A DNA stretch of 64,000 bases from Niabella soli DSM 19437 (GCF_000243115.2 NZ_CP007035.1:4464001-4528000), one strand, 5' to 3'; positions 35,631 to 44,797 are shown, counted from the first letter of the stretch. Numbers and translations are program-made. Notes: a model not told the origin generated them from the sequence alone.

Positions 35631-37820
35631 ATGCGCCTTTCGCCATGGCCCGTGTCACCACGTGCCATCAAAACTTTCATTCTCCTTTGCGTCTTCGCGT
35701 CTTTGCGGTTAACCAGCGCTGCTCAAACCTGGATCTGGTATCCCGGCGATTACGAGATATGGCTGGCCAATCAAATGCAGAACCGGCGCACCGAACGGGG
35801 TACTTTCTTTCCGGTATTCTGGAAGGTGGATAGTCATTATCCGCTGATGGATTTTCATAAAATAGTGGAGCTCAATCAACCCGAAACGGTGCGTATTTAT
35901 GCGGAAGGGAAATACAATATAAAACTAGATGGGAAACCCTTTGAGGGCACTCCGGCTATGATCACGGTTCCGGCAGGGAAACACAAGCTCAATGTGAAAG
36001 TGTTTAATCAGGCCACGCCGCCGGCAATTTATGTTGAGGGAAAAACAATTAAAAGTGACAGCACTTGGTTGGTAACTTTTGAAGATAAGGAATGGATCGA
36101 TGAATCGGGAAAGACCTCTGATGTTTCTACCACCAAATGGCTGCAGGCCGGGCAATGGAATTTTAATACGCCGGCGCAAAGACCTTCGCTGTTTAAATTA
36201 CCCACACAACCGGTCCAGGCAGTAACCTCTCAAAAAAACGGGAATAATCTGCTGGTAGACTTTGGAAAAGAAACTTTTGGTTTTGTAAAGTTAAAAGGCG
36301 TTCAGGGCAAAGGCAGACTGACTGTGTATTTCGGCGAAAGTAAAGAAGAAGCGCTGGACCCGGAGCATGCCGAAACCCTGGACCGGATTGATATAGATCA
36401 GAAAACTTCAAAAGATACCGTCCTGCAATTATCCAAAGCATTCCGGTATATCAATATTGTTCCCGGGGGGTCGGTAAAAGTCAAAGGCGCATCTATGTTA
36501 TATGAATACAGTGATCTGCCGGATAAGGGAGGTTTTAAATGCAGTGATGAAGAAATTAATAAAATTTACGAGGTGGCAAAATATACGTTGCACCTGAGCA
36601 CCCGCGAATTCTTTATCGACGGCATAAAACGCGACCGCTGGATCTGGAGCGGAGACGCATACCAGAGTTACCTGATGAATTATTATTTAATGAATGATAA
36701 TGCTACGGTAACCCGCACCATGTATGCATTGCGTGGCAAAGATCCCGTTACCAGTCATATCAACACCATCATGGATTATACGTTCTATTGGTTCCTTGGT
36801 ATCTATGATTATTATCTTTATTCAGGCGATAAAAGTTTCATAGTACAAAACTATGACCGTATGAAGAGTCTTATGGATTATGTGCTGGGCCGCAGGAATA
36901 AAGACGGATTACTGGAAGGGCTCCCCGGCGATTGGATCTTTATCGACTGGGCGACAGGGCTGAGCAAGAAAGGGGAGGTTAGTTTTGAGCAGTTGTTATT
37001 TGCGCGCAGCCTGGAAACAATGGCATTGTGTTCCGGACTAGTGAATGAAAAAGATGCTGCTGCAAAATATCAATCGCTGGCAGCAGACATAAAGAAAAAA
37101 TTGTTTGACTATTACTGGAATGAGCAGAAGCAGGCCCTGGTGCACAGCCGGATCAATGGCAAGCCAACTGATAATGTAACCCGCTACGCCAATATGTTCG
37201 CGGTGTTCTTTGATTATTTTAATGGACAACAAAAAGCTGCTGTAAAAAACTCAGTGCTGCTCAACAAAAACGTGCCGAAGATCACAACGCCTTATATGCG
37301 CTTTTATGAGCTGGAAGCCTTGTGTGCGTTGGGTGATCAGGGTATTGTACTGAAAGAAATGAAGGATTACTGGGGTGGCATGCTGCGGTTGGGCGCTACG
37401 TCGTTCTGGGAAGAATATGATCCTTCTAAAAAAGGGGCGGAGCATTACGCCATGTACGGACGCAAATATGGGAAAAGTCTTTGTCATGCCTGGGGTGCCA
37501 GCCCCATCTATCTCCTGGGTAAATATTACCTCGGGATAAAGCCCACAGCGCCGGGTTATGTGCAATACACGGTGGCGCCGGTATTGGGCGGCTTGCAATG
37601 GATGGAGGGGGCGGTTCCTACTCCTGCGGGAAATATTAATATGTATTGCAGTACATCTGAGATCAGGATCAGCGCTCCGGTTGGAACAGGGAAACTGGTT
37701 ATTACCAGCAAAACCCAGCCTGAATGTAAAGAGGGTACTATTGTGAGTAAAGGAAATAATGTGTATGAGTTAACAATAGAGAAAAATAAGGAATACAAGG
37801 TTTTGTATAAAGCGATTTAA
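35631..37820 (+). CDS. Exported GH78-like alpha-L-rhamnosidase
   Basis: I start the gene at ATG 35631, giving 729 residues and a signal peptide ending LRLTSAAQ. In-frame starts at 35412 or 35616 would translate repeat sequence. The chain has an N-terminal beta domain (TWIWYPGDYEIWLANQMQ), a LLVDFGKETFGFVKLKG block, then a six-hairpin domain with FFIDGIKRDRWIWSGDAYQ and GATSFWEEYDPS. In canonical GH78 the first of these reads DCPQRDER with a catalytic Glu; here that Glu is replaced, while the second Glu block is kept. It belongs to a recognised variant group and may act on a rhamnoside with different surroundings. It is followed by a GH127 gene. Confidence 0.82.
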   Translation: MRLSPWPVSPRAIKTFILLCVFASLRLTSAAQTWIWYPGDYEIWLANQMQNRRTERGTFFPVFWKVDSHYPLMDFHKIVELNQPETVRIYAEGKYNIKLDGKPFEGTPAMITVPAGKHKLNVKVFNQATPPAIYVEGKTIKSDSTWLVTFEDKEWIDESGKTSDVSTTKWLQAGQWNFNTPAQRPSLFKLPTQPVQAVTSQKNGNNLLVDFGKETFGFVKLKGVQGKGRLTVYFGESKEEALDPEHAETLDRIDIDQKTSKDTVLQLSKAFRYINIVPGGSVKVKGASMLYEYSDLPDKGGFKCSDEEINKIYEVAKYTLHLSTREFFIDGIKRDRWIWSGDAYQSYLMNYYLMNDNATVTRTMYALRGKDPVTSHINTIMDYTFYWFLGIYDYYLYSGDKSFIVQNYDRMKSLMDYVLGRRNKDGLLEGLPGDWIFIDWATGLSKKGEVSFEQLLFARSLETMALCSGLVNEKDAAAKYQSLAADIKKKLFDYYWNEQKQALVHSRINGKPTDNVTRYANMFAVFFDYFNGQQKAAVKNSVLLNKNVPKITTPYMRFYELEALCALGDQGIVLKEMKDYWGGMLRLGATSFWEEYDPSKKGAEHYAMYGRKYGKSLCHAWGASPIYLLGKYYLGIKPTAPGYVQYTVAPVLGGLQWMEGAVPTPAGNINMYCSTSEIRISAPVGTGKLVITSKTQPECKEGTIVSKGNNVYELTIEKNKEYKVLYKAI

Positions 37821-37930
37821 AATAGAAAAAGTGAATGTAACGCTGTCCTGGATTGCTATCGGGATGAGAATGGGTGAGGATGTTGTGAAATCGTGGTTTG
37901 GCAAGCTCAGCACGGCGCATAAAATAATGT

Positions 37931-38021
37931 CGTCATTTCGACAAGTCCGCTGAAGGCGGATGAGGAGAAATCTCATAAGGCTGAAGATTTCTCTCTCCGT
38001 TCCACTGCGTTCAAAATGACG
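37931..38021. repeat. Dispersed CGTCATTTCGA repeat, full copy
   Basis: A 91-base element beginning CGTCATTTCGA and ending CAAAATGACG, with inner GAGGAGAAATCTC and GATTTCTCTC arms. An in-frame ATG at 38016 falls inside its right terminus, so the next gene should start later. Confidence 0.68.
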
Positions 38022-38039
38022 CTTAATTTAATAGAGAAC

Positions 38040-40064
38040 ATGAAAAAATTAATATTAATCATTACAATAGCCTGTTGTACTTCGGGCACGGTTGGGCTCT
38101 TCGCCCAGCAGGGTTTAATAAATACAACCCGCAGTCCCTATGCGGCTTTAACTACCCTGGGTCTGGGGGACGTCCATTTTACCAATGGCTTTTGGGCCGA
38201 GCGTTTTGCGGTTTGCCGGGAGTCGATGGTGCCCACACTTTGGCGTACTTATACCAGCGATACGATCTGCTACTCTTTTGAAAATTTCAAGATCGCAGCA
38301 GGGTTAGAAAAAGGCCGCTTCCGTGGACCTTCTTTCCATGATGGTGATTTTTATAAAACATTGGAGGCTGTCGCTGCGCTGTATGCATCTACTAAAGACC
38401 CGCAATTAAACAACTGGATGGAGATGGCCATAAATGTAATCGGTAAAGCTCAGCGTGCTGATGGCTATATCTATACCAAAAATATTATTGAACAAAAAAC
38501 AACGGGGCAGTCAAAAATGTTTGATGACAAGCTCAGTTTTGAGGCTTATAATTTTGGGCACCTGATGACCGCTGCCTGTGTGCATTACCGGGCAACAGGC
38601 AAAACGGACCTGCTGAATATTGCAAAAAAAGCTGCGGATTTCCTGATTGGATTTTATACAAAAGCCACGCCGGAACAGGCCCGTAATGCCATCTGCCCAT
38701 CGCATTATATGGGACTTGCAGAGTTATACCGCACCACCCGTGAAAAAAAATACCTGGATCTTTTAACAAAGCTGATTGACATCCGCGGCACTGTGGAAGG
38801 TACTGATGATAATAGCGATCGTGCTCCTTTCCGGGATATGAAGCAGGTGGTAGGACACGCCGTTCGAGCCAATTATCTGATGGCCGGCGTTGCCGATCTG
38901 TATGCGGAGGAGGGGGATAAAACTTTATTGAAGACATTGGACACTCTTTGGCACAATGTTATCCTGACCAAAATGTATGTAACCGGCGGCTGCGGCGCAT
39001 TGTACGACGGTGTTTCCGTGGATGGTACTTCCTATAATCCGGATACGGTCCAGAAAATACACCAGGCCTATGGAAGAAGCTACCAATTGCCTAATTTCTC
39101 CGCGCATAATGAAACCTGTGCCAATATCGGGAATGTGCTATGGAACTACCGGATGTTTTTGCTGACAGGCGAAGAAAAATATTTCGATATTGTAGAGCTG
39201 GCTTTGTACAACAGCGTGCTGAGCGGGATCAGTATGGATGGCACCAAATTTTTTTATACCAATCCCCTGGCACATACGGCTACATACCCCTACCATCTGC
39301 GCTGGGAAGGGGGCCGCGTTCCATATATCAGCAAATCCAATTGCTGTCCGCCCAATGTGGTACGTACCATTGCAGAAGTAAGCAACTATATGTATAGCGT
39401 GGGGGATAATGGGTTGTATTTTAATATGTATGGCGGCAATGAACTGCATACAAAGCTAAAAGATGGCAGCGCCTTTTCCCTGCGCCAGACAAGCAATTAT
39501 CCGTGGGATGGTGCGGTGTCCGTTGTGATCAACAAGGCGCCGGTTACCTCTGTGCCACTTCATTTCCGGATCCCCGGCTGGTGTAAAAAAGCGAGTGTAA
39601 AAATTAATGGTAAAATAATCAATGCAAATATCATCGGCGGAAAATTTTTTGTGCTTGACCGGAAATGGGAGAAGGGAGATAAGATAGACCTGGCGCTTGA
39701 CATGCCTGCAACGCTGATCGAATCGAACCCGATGGTGGAAGCAACGCGCAACCAGGTAGCGGTGAAACGCGGTCCGGTCGTGTATTGTATGGAATCTGCC
39801 GATATGAGCAGGAAGAATATCTTTAATGTAGCCATACCATCGGGCATACAATTAAAACCGGTGCAGATGAAAATAGCGAACGGTAATGTTGTGGGGCTGA
39901 CGGGCCAGGCGGCACTAATGGATCAGGGAGACTGGGCGAGCCAATTGTATAAAGAAGTTAATGATAAAGAAAAACCGGTAACGGTGAAGCTGATTCCCTA
40001 TTACGCCTGGGCCAACAGGGGCGAAGGAGATATGACGGTGTGGATGCCGTTGATAAGAAAATAA
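38040..40064 (+). CDS. Exported GH127 family glycosidase (beta-L-arabinofuranosidase-like)
   Basis: A 674-residue exported protein; ATG 38040 gives signal peptide MKKLILIITIACCTSG onward to LFAQQ. It shows the GH127 (formerly DUF1680) pattern: FWAERFAVCRESMVPTL, GRFRGPSFHDGDFYK, VGHAVRANYLMAG, the acid block NETCANIGNVLWNYRM and the zinc/cysteine block KSNCCPPNVVRTIAE near residue 440. GH127 uses a Cys nucleophile with zinc held by Cys and Glu, and those residues are present. Known activities are beta-L-arabinofuranosidase and related sugars of rhamnogalacturonan II. It precedes the RuBisCO-like cassette by 80 bases on the same strand. Confidence 0.9.
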   Translation: MKKLILIITIACCTSGTVGLFAQQGLINTTRSPYAALTTLGLGDVHFTNGFWAERFAVCRESMVPTLWRTYTSDTICYSFENFKIAAGLEKGRFRGPSFHDGDFYKTLEAVAALYASTKDPQLNNWMEMAINVIGKAQRADGYIYTKNIIEQKTTGQSKMFDDKLSFEAYNFGHLMTAACVHYRATGKTDLLNIAKKAADFLIGFYTKATPEQARNAICPSHYMGLAELYRTTREKKYLDLLTKLIDIRGTVEGTDDNSDRAPFRDMKQVVGHAVRANYLMAGVADLYAEEGDKTLLKTLDTLWHNVILTKMYVTGGCGALYDGVSVDGTSYNPDTVQKIHQAYGRSYQLPNFSAHNETCANIGNVLWNYRMFLLTGEEKYFDIVELALYNSVLSGISMDGTKFFYTNPLAHTATYPYHLRWEGGRVPYISKSNCCPPNVVRTIAEVSNYMYSVGDNGLYFNMYGGNELHTKLKDGSAFSLRQTSNYPWDGAVSVVINKAPVTSVPLHFRIPGWCKKASVKINGKIINANIIGGKFFVLDRKWEKGDKIDLALDMPATLIESNPMVEATRNQVAVKRGPVVYCMESADMSRKNIFNVAIPSGIQLKPVQMKIANGNVVGLTGQAALMDQGDWASQLYKEVNDKEKPVTVKLIPYYAWANRGEGDMTVWMPLIRK

Positions 40065-40144
40065 TATAATGCCAGGTTAAAGGTGCGGCTCTCACGTTTA
40101 TCGTTTCACGATTAATGCTGCAGTAGTGTATTAAACAAACAATA

Positions 40145-41431
40145 ATGAATTTAGATACAGGACACGATGCTTCATCGCTACGGGAAGCAGAACGCATAAA
40201 AGCGGTTTATTATATAGAGACGCCTTATGAGCCGGAAGCTGCTGCAGCAGTGCTGGCGGGGGAGCAGTCATCGGGGACTTTCGTGGCAGTGCCGGGAGAA
40301 ACGGAAGCATTAAAGCAGCGTTTCGCGGCACGGGTGGAAAAAGTGACACTTTTGGAAACAGTGCAGCAGCCGGCTATTCCGGGAGCCATAAGTAAAACGG
40401 GTGTCTACAACCGGGCAAGGGTGGAGGTTTCCTGGAGCATTGAAAATTTTGGTTATAATCTGCCCGTAATGCTATCAACCCTGCAGGGGAATTTATACGA
40501 GATCACCCAGTTTACGGGGTTAAAGCTGATGGATATTGAATTACCGCCATCATTCGGTGCTCATTTCAAAGGGCCGGAATTTGGTGTGGAAGGATGCCGT
40601 AAGCTGACGGGTGTTGCCTCCCGGCCGTTGATCGGAACGATCATCAAACCCTCTGTCGGTTTATCGGTAACAGAAACGGCCGACCTGGTAAAGACCTTGG
40701 CGGCGGCCGGTATCGATTTTATAAAGGACGATGAATTATTATCCTCATCGGCCAATTCAAAATTTGAAGACCGGGTGGCCGGAATCATGAAGGTGATTAA
40801 TAAGCATGCGGATAAAACGGGCAAAAAGATCATGTATGCCTTTAACCTTAGCGGGGAAATGGATGAGATGCTCCGGCGCTATGAAACAATTGTAAAACAC
40901 GGGGGCACCTGTGCTATGATCAGCATTAACAGTGTGGGCTTAAGCGGGGTTAAAAAGATCTGTGATCAGCGGCAACTGGCTATACATGCGCACCGCAACG
41001 GCTGGGGCATGCTTACACGCCATCCTCTACTGGGAATCGATTTCAGGGCTTACCAGAAAATATGGCGTCTGGCAGGTGTTGATCAACTACATGTAAACGG
41101 AATTCAGAATAAATTCTGGGAAACGGATGACAGCGTTGTGGCTTCTATTAATGCCTGTTTAACCAAACTATTTGATCAACAAAATGTGCTGCCCGTTGTA
41201 TCCTCAGGGCAGTGGGGCGGACAGGCTTTTGAAACCTGGCAACGTACACAAACGCAGGATCTGCTCTATATGGCGGGCGGCGGCATACTGGCCCATCCCA
41301 TGGGACCTGCCGCAGGCGTTACGGCGTTGCAGCAAGCCTGGAGTGCGGCTGTTGAAGGGAGTACACTACAGGAGGCTGCAGCGCAATATAGGGAGTTTGG
41401 AAAAAGCGCGGAAAAATTCGGAGGAAAATAG
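40145..41431 (+). CDS. RuBisCO-like protein, likely 3-oxo-isoapionate-4-phosphate decarboxylase (OiaX-like)
   Basis: A 428-residue form IV RuBisCO-like protein, cytosolic. The key positions of the RuBisCO active site can be followed: Lys168 in IIKPSVGLS, Lys194 with Asp196 and Glu197 in DFIKDDELL (carbamate/metal motif), His283 and Arg284 in HAHRNGWG, Lys323 in the loop-6-like HVNGIQNKFWE, Ser354-Gly355, and the phosphate-binding glycines in MAGGGILAHP. A full set suggests a metal-dependent enolisation chemistry on a phosphorylated substrate. The gene starts four bases before a DUF1537 kinase, the pairing described for apionate catabolism (OiaX with OiaK). There the product would be L-erythrulose 1-phosphate and CO2. 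Carboxylation of ribulose bisphosphate is not expected. Family certain, reaction inferred. Confidence 0.85.
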   Translation: MNLDTGHDASSLREAERIKAVYYIETPYEPEAAAAVLAGEQSSGTFVAVPGETEALKQRFAARVEKVTLLETVQQPAIPGAISKTGVYNRARVEVSWSIENFGYNLPVMLSTLQGNLYEITQFTGLKLMDIELPPSFGAHFKGPEFGVEGCRKLTGVASRPLIGTIIKPSVGLSVTETADLVKTLAAAGIDFIKDDELLSSSANSKFEDRVAGIMKVINKHADKTGKKIMYAFNLSGEMDEMLRRYETIVKHGGTCAMISINSVGLSGVKKICDQRQLAIHAHRNGWGMLTRHPLLGIDFRAYQKIWRLAGVDQLHVNGIQNKFWETDDSVVASINACLTKLFDQQNVLPVVSSGQWGGQAFETWQRTQTQDLLYMAGGGILAHPMGPAAGVTALQQAWSAAVEGSTLQEAAAQYREFGKSAEKFGGK

Positions 41432-41434
41432 TGC

Positions 41435-42742
41435 ATGCAACAAACGGGAAAAAATAAATTACTGGCTTTCTATGGCGATGATTTTACCGGTGCTACCGAT
41501 GCGCTGGAATGTATCTGTAAAGCGGGAGCCAAAGCCCTGCTGTTTATGGAACTGCCGCAGCAGCTCGATGCAGAGCGGCTGAAAGACCTCGATGTGATAG
41601 GTATTGCCGGGAAAACAAGGTCGCTACCGGTTGCGGGGATGAAAGCAATCCTGAGCGAAGCATTTGAAAAAATAAAAGCAGCAGGAGTAAGGCAGGTACA
41701 TTATAAAGTGTGCTCCACATTTGACTCATCTCCGGCTATCGGGAGTATTGGATGTGCAATGGAAGTTGGGCAGGCTGTTTTTAATACGAACACAATACCG
41801 GTTTTGGGTGGGGCACCATCATTGGGCAGGTATTGTGTTTTTGGAAATCTTTTTGCTGGAATGGGGACGGGGGGCAACAGGGAAATGTACCGGCTGGATC
41901 GGCATCCGTCCATGAGCAAACACCCGGTAACCCCTGCGGACGAAAGCGATTTGCGACTGCACCTCTCCCGGCAATTAAGCAGGACCTTCGGGTTGATCGA
42001 TATACTACAGCAGGATAAGCCGGTGCAGGAATGGAGTGCTACACCTGACGGGGATGCGGAAGTGATACTGATTGATGCCCTGTATGGGCGACAGTTGCCA
42101 AAGATCGGCGAATGGCTGGACACTGGGGTCCCGGGCGCTATCGTATTTTCGGTAGGAGGTTCGGGGGTGGAAACAGCATTGGGCGCTTACTGGAACCGGA
42201 CGGGGATCTTGCAACGAAAAGAGCAATGGCCCGCCGTTGCTGTAGCGGACCCGCTGCTGGTGGTATCCGGGAGCTGCTCTCCTGTAACGGCGAAGCAAAT
42301 CGCTTATGCGCGGTCTTGTGGATTTAATGAAGTGATCATCGATGCGATCAGCGTTTGTAATAATGGCGTGCCTTCCAATGTATTCGAAGTAATAAATAAA
42401 GCGTTAGCGTCCGGCAGTAGTGTGATCGTGCATACGGGCAGTAAAGCTGAAGAAAATGTACCCTCAGAAAAATTAGGAACGGCATTGGGTACGATCGTAA
42501 AACAGGTACTGTATCACAATAAGCTGAAACGCGTGGTGATTGCCGGCGGAGATACCAGCAGCTACACGGCCAGGGCGATGGAAATAGCAGCGGTTGAAAT
42601 GATCGCCCCAATCGTCACCGGCGCGCCGCTTTGCCGGGCTATTTCATCAAATAAATATATTGATGGCCTCGAATTGAATTTTAAAGGGGGGCAGGTAGGC
42701 GATGAAGATTATTTTGAAGTGTTGCGGGCAGGCAGAGAATAA
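41435..42742 (+). CDS. DUF1537 four-carbon-acid-sugar kinase family, likely 3-oxo-isoapionate kinase (OiaK-like)
   Basis: A 435-residue kinase of the DUF1537 family. Motifs are FYGDDFTGATDALE at the N-terminus, IAGKTRSLP, HYKVCSTFDSSPAIGSIG (in threonate/erythronate kinases this block reads more like K-x-DSTLRGN), GSCSPVTAKQIAYA, VVIAGGDTSSYTARAME and LNFKGGQVGDEDYF at the ATP site. It begins four bases after the RuBisCO-like gene and so is translated with it. In the described route the kinase phosphorylates 3-oxo-isoapionate before decarboxylation. A different branched or four-carbon acid is possible. Confidence 0.83.
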   Translation: MQQTGKNKLLAFYGDDFTGATDALECICKAGAKALLFMELPQQLDAERLKDLDVIGIAGKTRSLPVAGMKAILSEAFEKIKAAGVRQVHYKVCSTFDSSPAIGSIGCAMEVGQAVFNTNTIPVLGGAPSLGRYCVFGNLFAGMGTGGNREMYRLDRHPSMSKHPVTPADESDLRLHLSRQLSRTFGLIDILQQDKPVQEWSATPDGDAEVILIDALYGRQLPKIGEWLDTGVPGAIVFSVGGSGVETALGAYWNRTGILQRKEQWPAVAVADPLLVVSGSCSPVTAKQIAYARSCGFNEVIIDAISVCNNGVPSNVFEVINKALASGSSVIVHTGSKAEENVPSEKLGTALGTIVKQVLYHNKLKRVVIAGGDTSSYTARAMEIAAVEMIAPIVTGAPLCRAISSNKYIDGLELNFKGGQVGDEDYFEVLRAGRE

Positions 42743-42759
42743 TTGAAAAGACGAATTAA

Positions 42760-42772
42760 GCTCCATCGGAGC
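42760..42772. repeat. Short three-base-loop hairpin
   Basis: GCTCC-atc-GGAGC in the 75-base gap after the DUF1537 kinase gene. Confidence 0.5.
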
Positions 42773-42817
42773 AAAATATCTATATAAAAAGAACATTTAT
42801 TTGAAAAAAATATAAAA

Positions 42818-43483
42818 ATGGCAGCATCAAAAACATTAGGATTGATCCACACATCGGCCACCCTGGTGCCGGTATTTGATGAACTATGCAGGAAACATAT
42901 TCCGGACGTTAAGGTTTTTAATATTGTGGATGACAGTCTCATTAAAAATACCATTGCCTGTGGCAAACTGACGCCCCAAACGGCAAAGCGGGTAGTAGGA
43001 TATGCAAATGCAGCAGAAGAGGCGGGAGCTGACTACATAATGTACACCTGTTCCTCTATTGGCCCGGCGGTGGAAACGGCAGCGGGTTTAACGGGTGTGC
43101 CGGTGTTACGGGTAGATCAGCCAATGGCAGATGCTGCAATAGCCGCGGGCAGCCGGATCGGTGTGGTGGCTACCTTGTCAACCACCCTGGAACCCACGTC
43201 AGACCTGGTGCGCCGTAGGGCAGTTGCGGCGGGGAAAGAGGTAACGATCCTCTCCCGGTTATGTGAAGGTGCTTTTGAAGCCTTAATGAAGGGAGATGCC
43301 GCAACACATGACGCGGTTGTAGCAGCCGCTTTAAAGCGGCTGGTGGATGAGGTAGATGTAATAGTATTGGCACAGGCCTCCATGGCGCGCGTGGTGAGCG
43401 GTTTGCCGGATCAGGAAAAGAAAGTGCCCATCCTTGCCAGCCCGCCCATTGCAATGGAGTATTTAGCAAAACTGTTGGGATAA
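42818..43483 (+). CDS. Asp/Glu/hydantoin-racemase superfamily enzyme with one catalytic Cys
   Basis: A 221-residue cytosolic protein of the Asp/Glu racemase fold. The first catalytic position is Cys78 in YTCSSIGPAVE. The second, normally Cys in a GCT/LGC-like block of the C-terminal half, reads LAQASM with Ala187. A two-thiol racemase is therefore unlikely. Related single-Cys members include arylmalonate decarboxylase, although there the Cys sits at the second position. Placement between the RuBisCO-like/DUF1537 pair and a BASS carrier gene (four bases away) implies a role in the same acid-sugar route, for example isomerisation or decarboxylation of a branched acid. The function is unknown. 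Confidence 0.78.
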   Translation: MAASKTLGLIHTSATLVPVFDELCRKHIPDVKVFNIVDDSLIKNTIACGKLTPQTAKRVVGYANAAEEAGADYIMYTCSSIGPAVETAAGLTGVPVLRVDQPMADAAIAAGSRIGVVATLSTTLEPTSDLVRRRAVAAGKEVTILSRLCEGAFEALMKGDAATHDAVVAAALKRLVDEVDVIVLAQASMARVVSGLPDQEKKVPILASPPIAMEYLAKLLG

Positions 43484-43486
43484 ATC

Positions 43487-44797
43487 ATGCAAAAATTGTA
43501 TAAGAGCTGCTTTTATGGATCTTGCATCGCAGCAGCGGTTTTGCTGGCAGGGCTCCTGTTGCAACAGCCGGCAATTGTAAAACCATGTGCTATCATAACG
43601 GCCGTTGCTTTTGCATTAGGGCTCGGTGCCTTTCCTTTATTAAAGGGATACCGGTATACCGCGTGGATCATTGTAGCCGTGGTTGCAGGAATGGTTTACC
43701 CGCAGGCGTTTTTGAACTGGGGACCCATCAACCTGCGCGATAAAACACTGATACTGGTTATTATTCAGTTGGTCATGTTTGGTATGGGCACCCATATCAG
43801 CATCAGGGATTTTAAAGGATTAGCCTATACGGGCAAAGGCGTGCTGATCGGACTGCTTTGTCATTTTTCAGTGATGCCGATGATGGGCTTGCTGCTTACA
43901 AAAGTATTTCACTTCGAACCGGAAATAGCTGCCGGCGTGATATTGATCGGGAGTTGCAGCAGCGGGCTGGCATCAAACGTAATGGTATACCTGGCGCGTG
44001 CGAATCTTGTATTATCTGTTATTGTTACGGCGATGGCTACCCTGGCGGCCCCATTTCTTACGCCGTTGCTAATGAAAATACTGGCAGGTACGCTCATCGA
44101 AGTAAGATTTGTGGATATGATGGTGGAGATCATAAAGATCGTGATCGTGCCGATTGGAGCCGCGCTGCTACATGATTATTTGAAAACCGCTTCTGAGCAA
44201 ACGCGCCGGCGTATTTATATAACGGCTGTTGTCTGCACCGCCTATGCTGTATTCCTTTTAGTGGTAGCATATCCTTTCCTGGAGCGTAATGGGGCAAGTC
44301 ATGCGGCACTGCAGTCGCTGGAACTGTCCGGGTTTTTGACCTGCGCAGTAAGCGGCGGCGTGGTCTATCACCTCATATATAATCGTTTTGAAAAAATTGA
44401 TAAAATAATGCCTTATGTCTCGATGTTTGGTATTATTTATTTTACGATGGTCACCACTGCTGCCGGCCGGGATAATCTGATGAAGATCGGCCTGCTGTTA
44501 TTTGTTGCTTCGGTTATTCATAATGCCGCGGGCTATTTTTTTGGTTACTGGTTGAGTCGTTTGTTTGGCCTGGATAAAAATTCCAGTCGTACTATCGCCT
44601 TTGAAGTTGGCTTACAAAATGGCGGCATGGCCAGCGGCCTTGCGGGGACTATGGGTAAGCTGGGTACGGTGGGGTTAGCGCCGGCCGTATTCAGTCCCTG
44701 GATGAATATCAGCGGAAGTATCTTAGCTAATTACTGGCGGCGCAAACCTGTTGAGGTGAAAGGTACGCAAGAGGAGGCTAAAGCTTTTAAGAATTAA
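43487..44797 (+). CDS. Bile acid:sodium symporter (BASS) family carrier
   Basis: A 436-residue membrane protein with about 11 hydrophobic segments. The BASS pattern is visible in VIIQLVMFGMGTHISIRDFKG, HFSVMPMMGLLL, GVILIGSCSSGLASNVMVYLA (the discontinuous sodium-site helix) and FEVGLQNGGMASGLAGTMG. An extra hydrophobic N-terminal hairpin of about 70 residues precedes the core. BASS carriers move organic anions, including small branched hydroxy or keto acids. Here the operon encodes enzymes for a phosphorylated branched acid, so uptake of an apionate-like anion is a reasonable guess. It closes the four-gene cassette. Confidence 0.85.
   Translation: MQKLYKSCFYGSCIAAAVLLAGLLLQQPAIVKPCAIITAVAFALGLGAFPLLKGYRYTAWIIVAVVAGMVYPQAFLNWGPINLRDKTLILVIIQLVMFGMGTHISIRDFKGLAYTGKGVLIGLLCHFSVMPMMGLLLTKVFHFEPEIAAGVILIGSCSSGLASNVMVYLARANLVLSVIVTAMATLAAPFLTPLLMKILAGTLIEVRFVDMMVEIIKIVIVPIGAALLHDYLKTASEQTRRRIYITAVVCTAYAVFLLVVAYPFLERNGASHAALQSLELSGFLTCAVSGGVVYHLIYNRFEKIDKIMPYVSMFGIIYFTMVTTAAGRDNLMKIGLLLFVASVIHNAAGYFFGYWLSRLFGLDKNSSRTIAFEVGLQNGGMASGLAGTMGKLGTVGLAPAVFSPWMNISGSILANYWRRKPVEVKGTQEEAKAFKN

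Noticed and set aside
38016-38039. Earlier ATG for the GH127 gene
   Set aside because: It falls inside the right terminus of a dispersed repeat, and ATG 38040 gives a proper signal peptide.
40145-41431. Genuine carbon-fixing RuBisCO
   Set aside because: The chain diverges from forms I-III, there is no phosphoribulokinase or small subunit, and the neighbour is a DUF1537 kinase.
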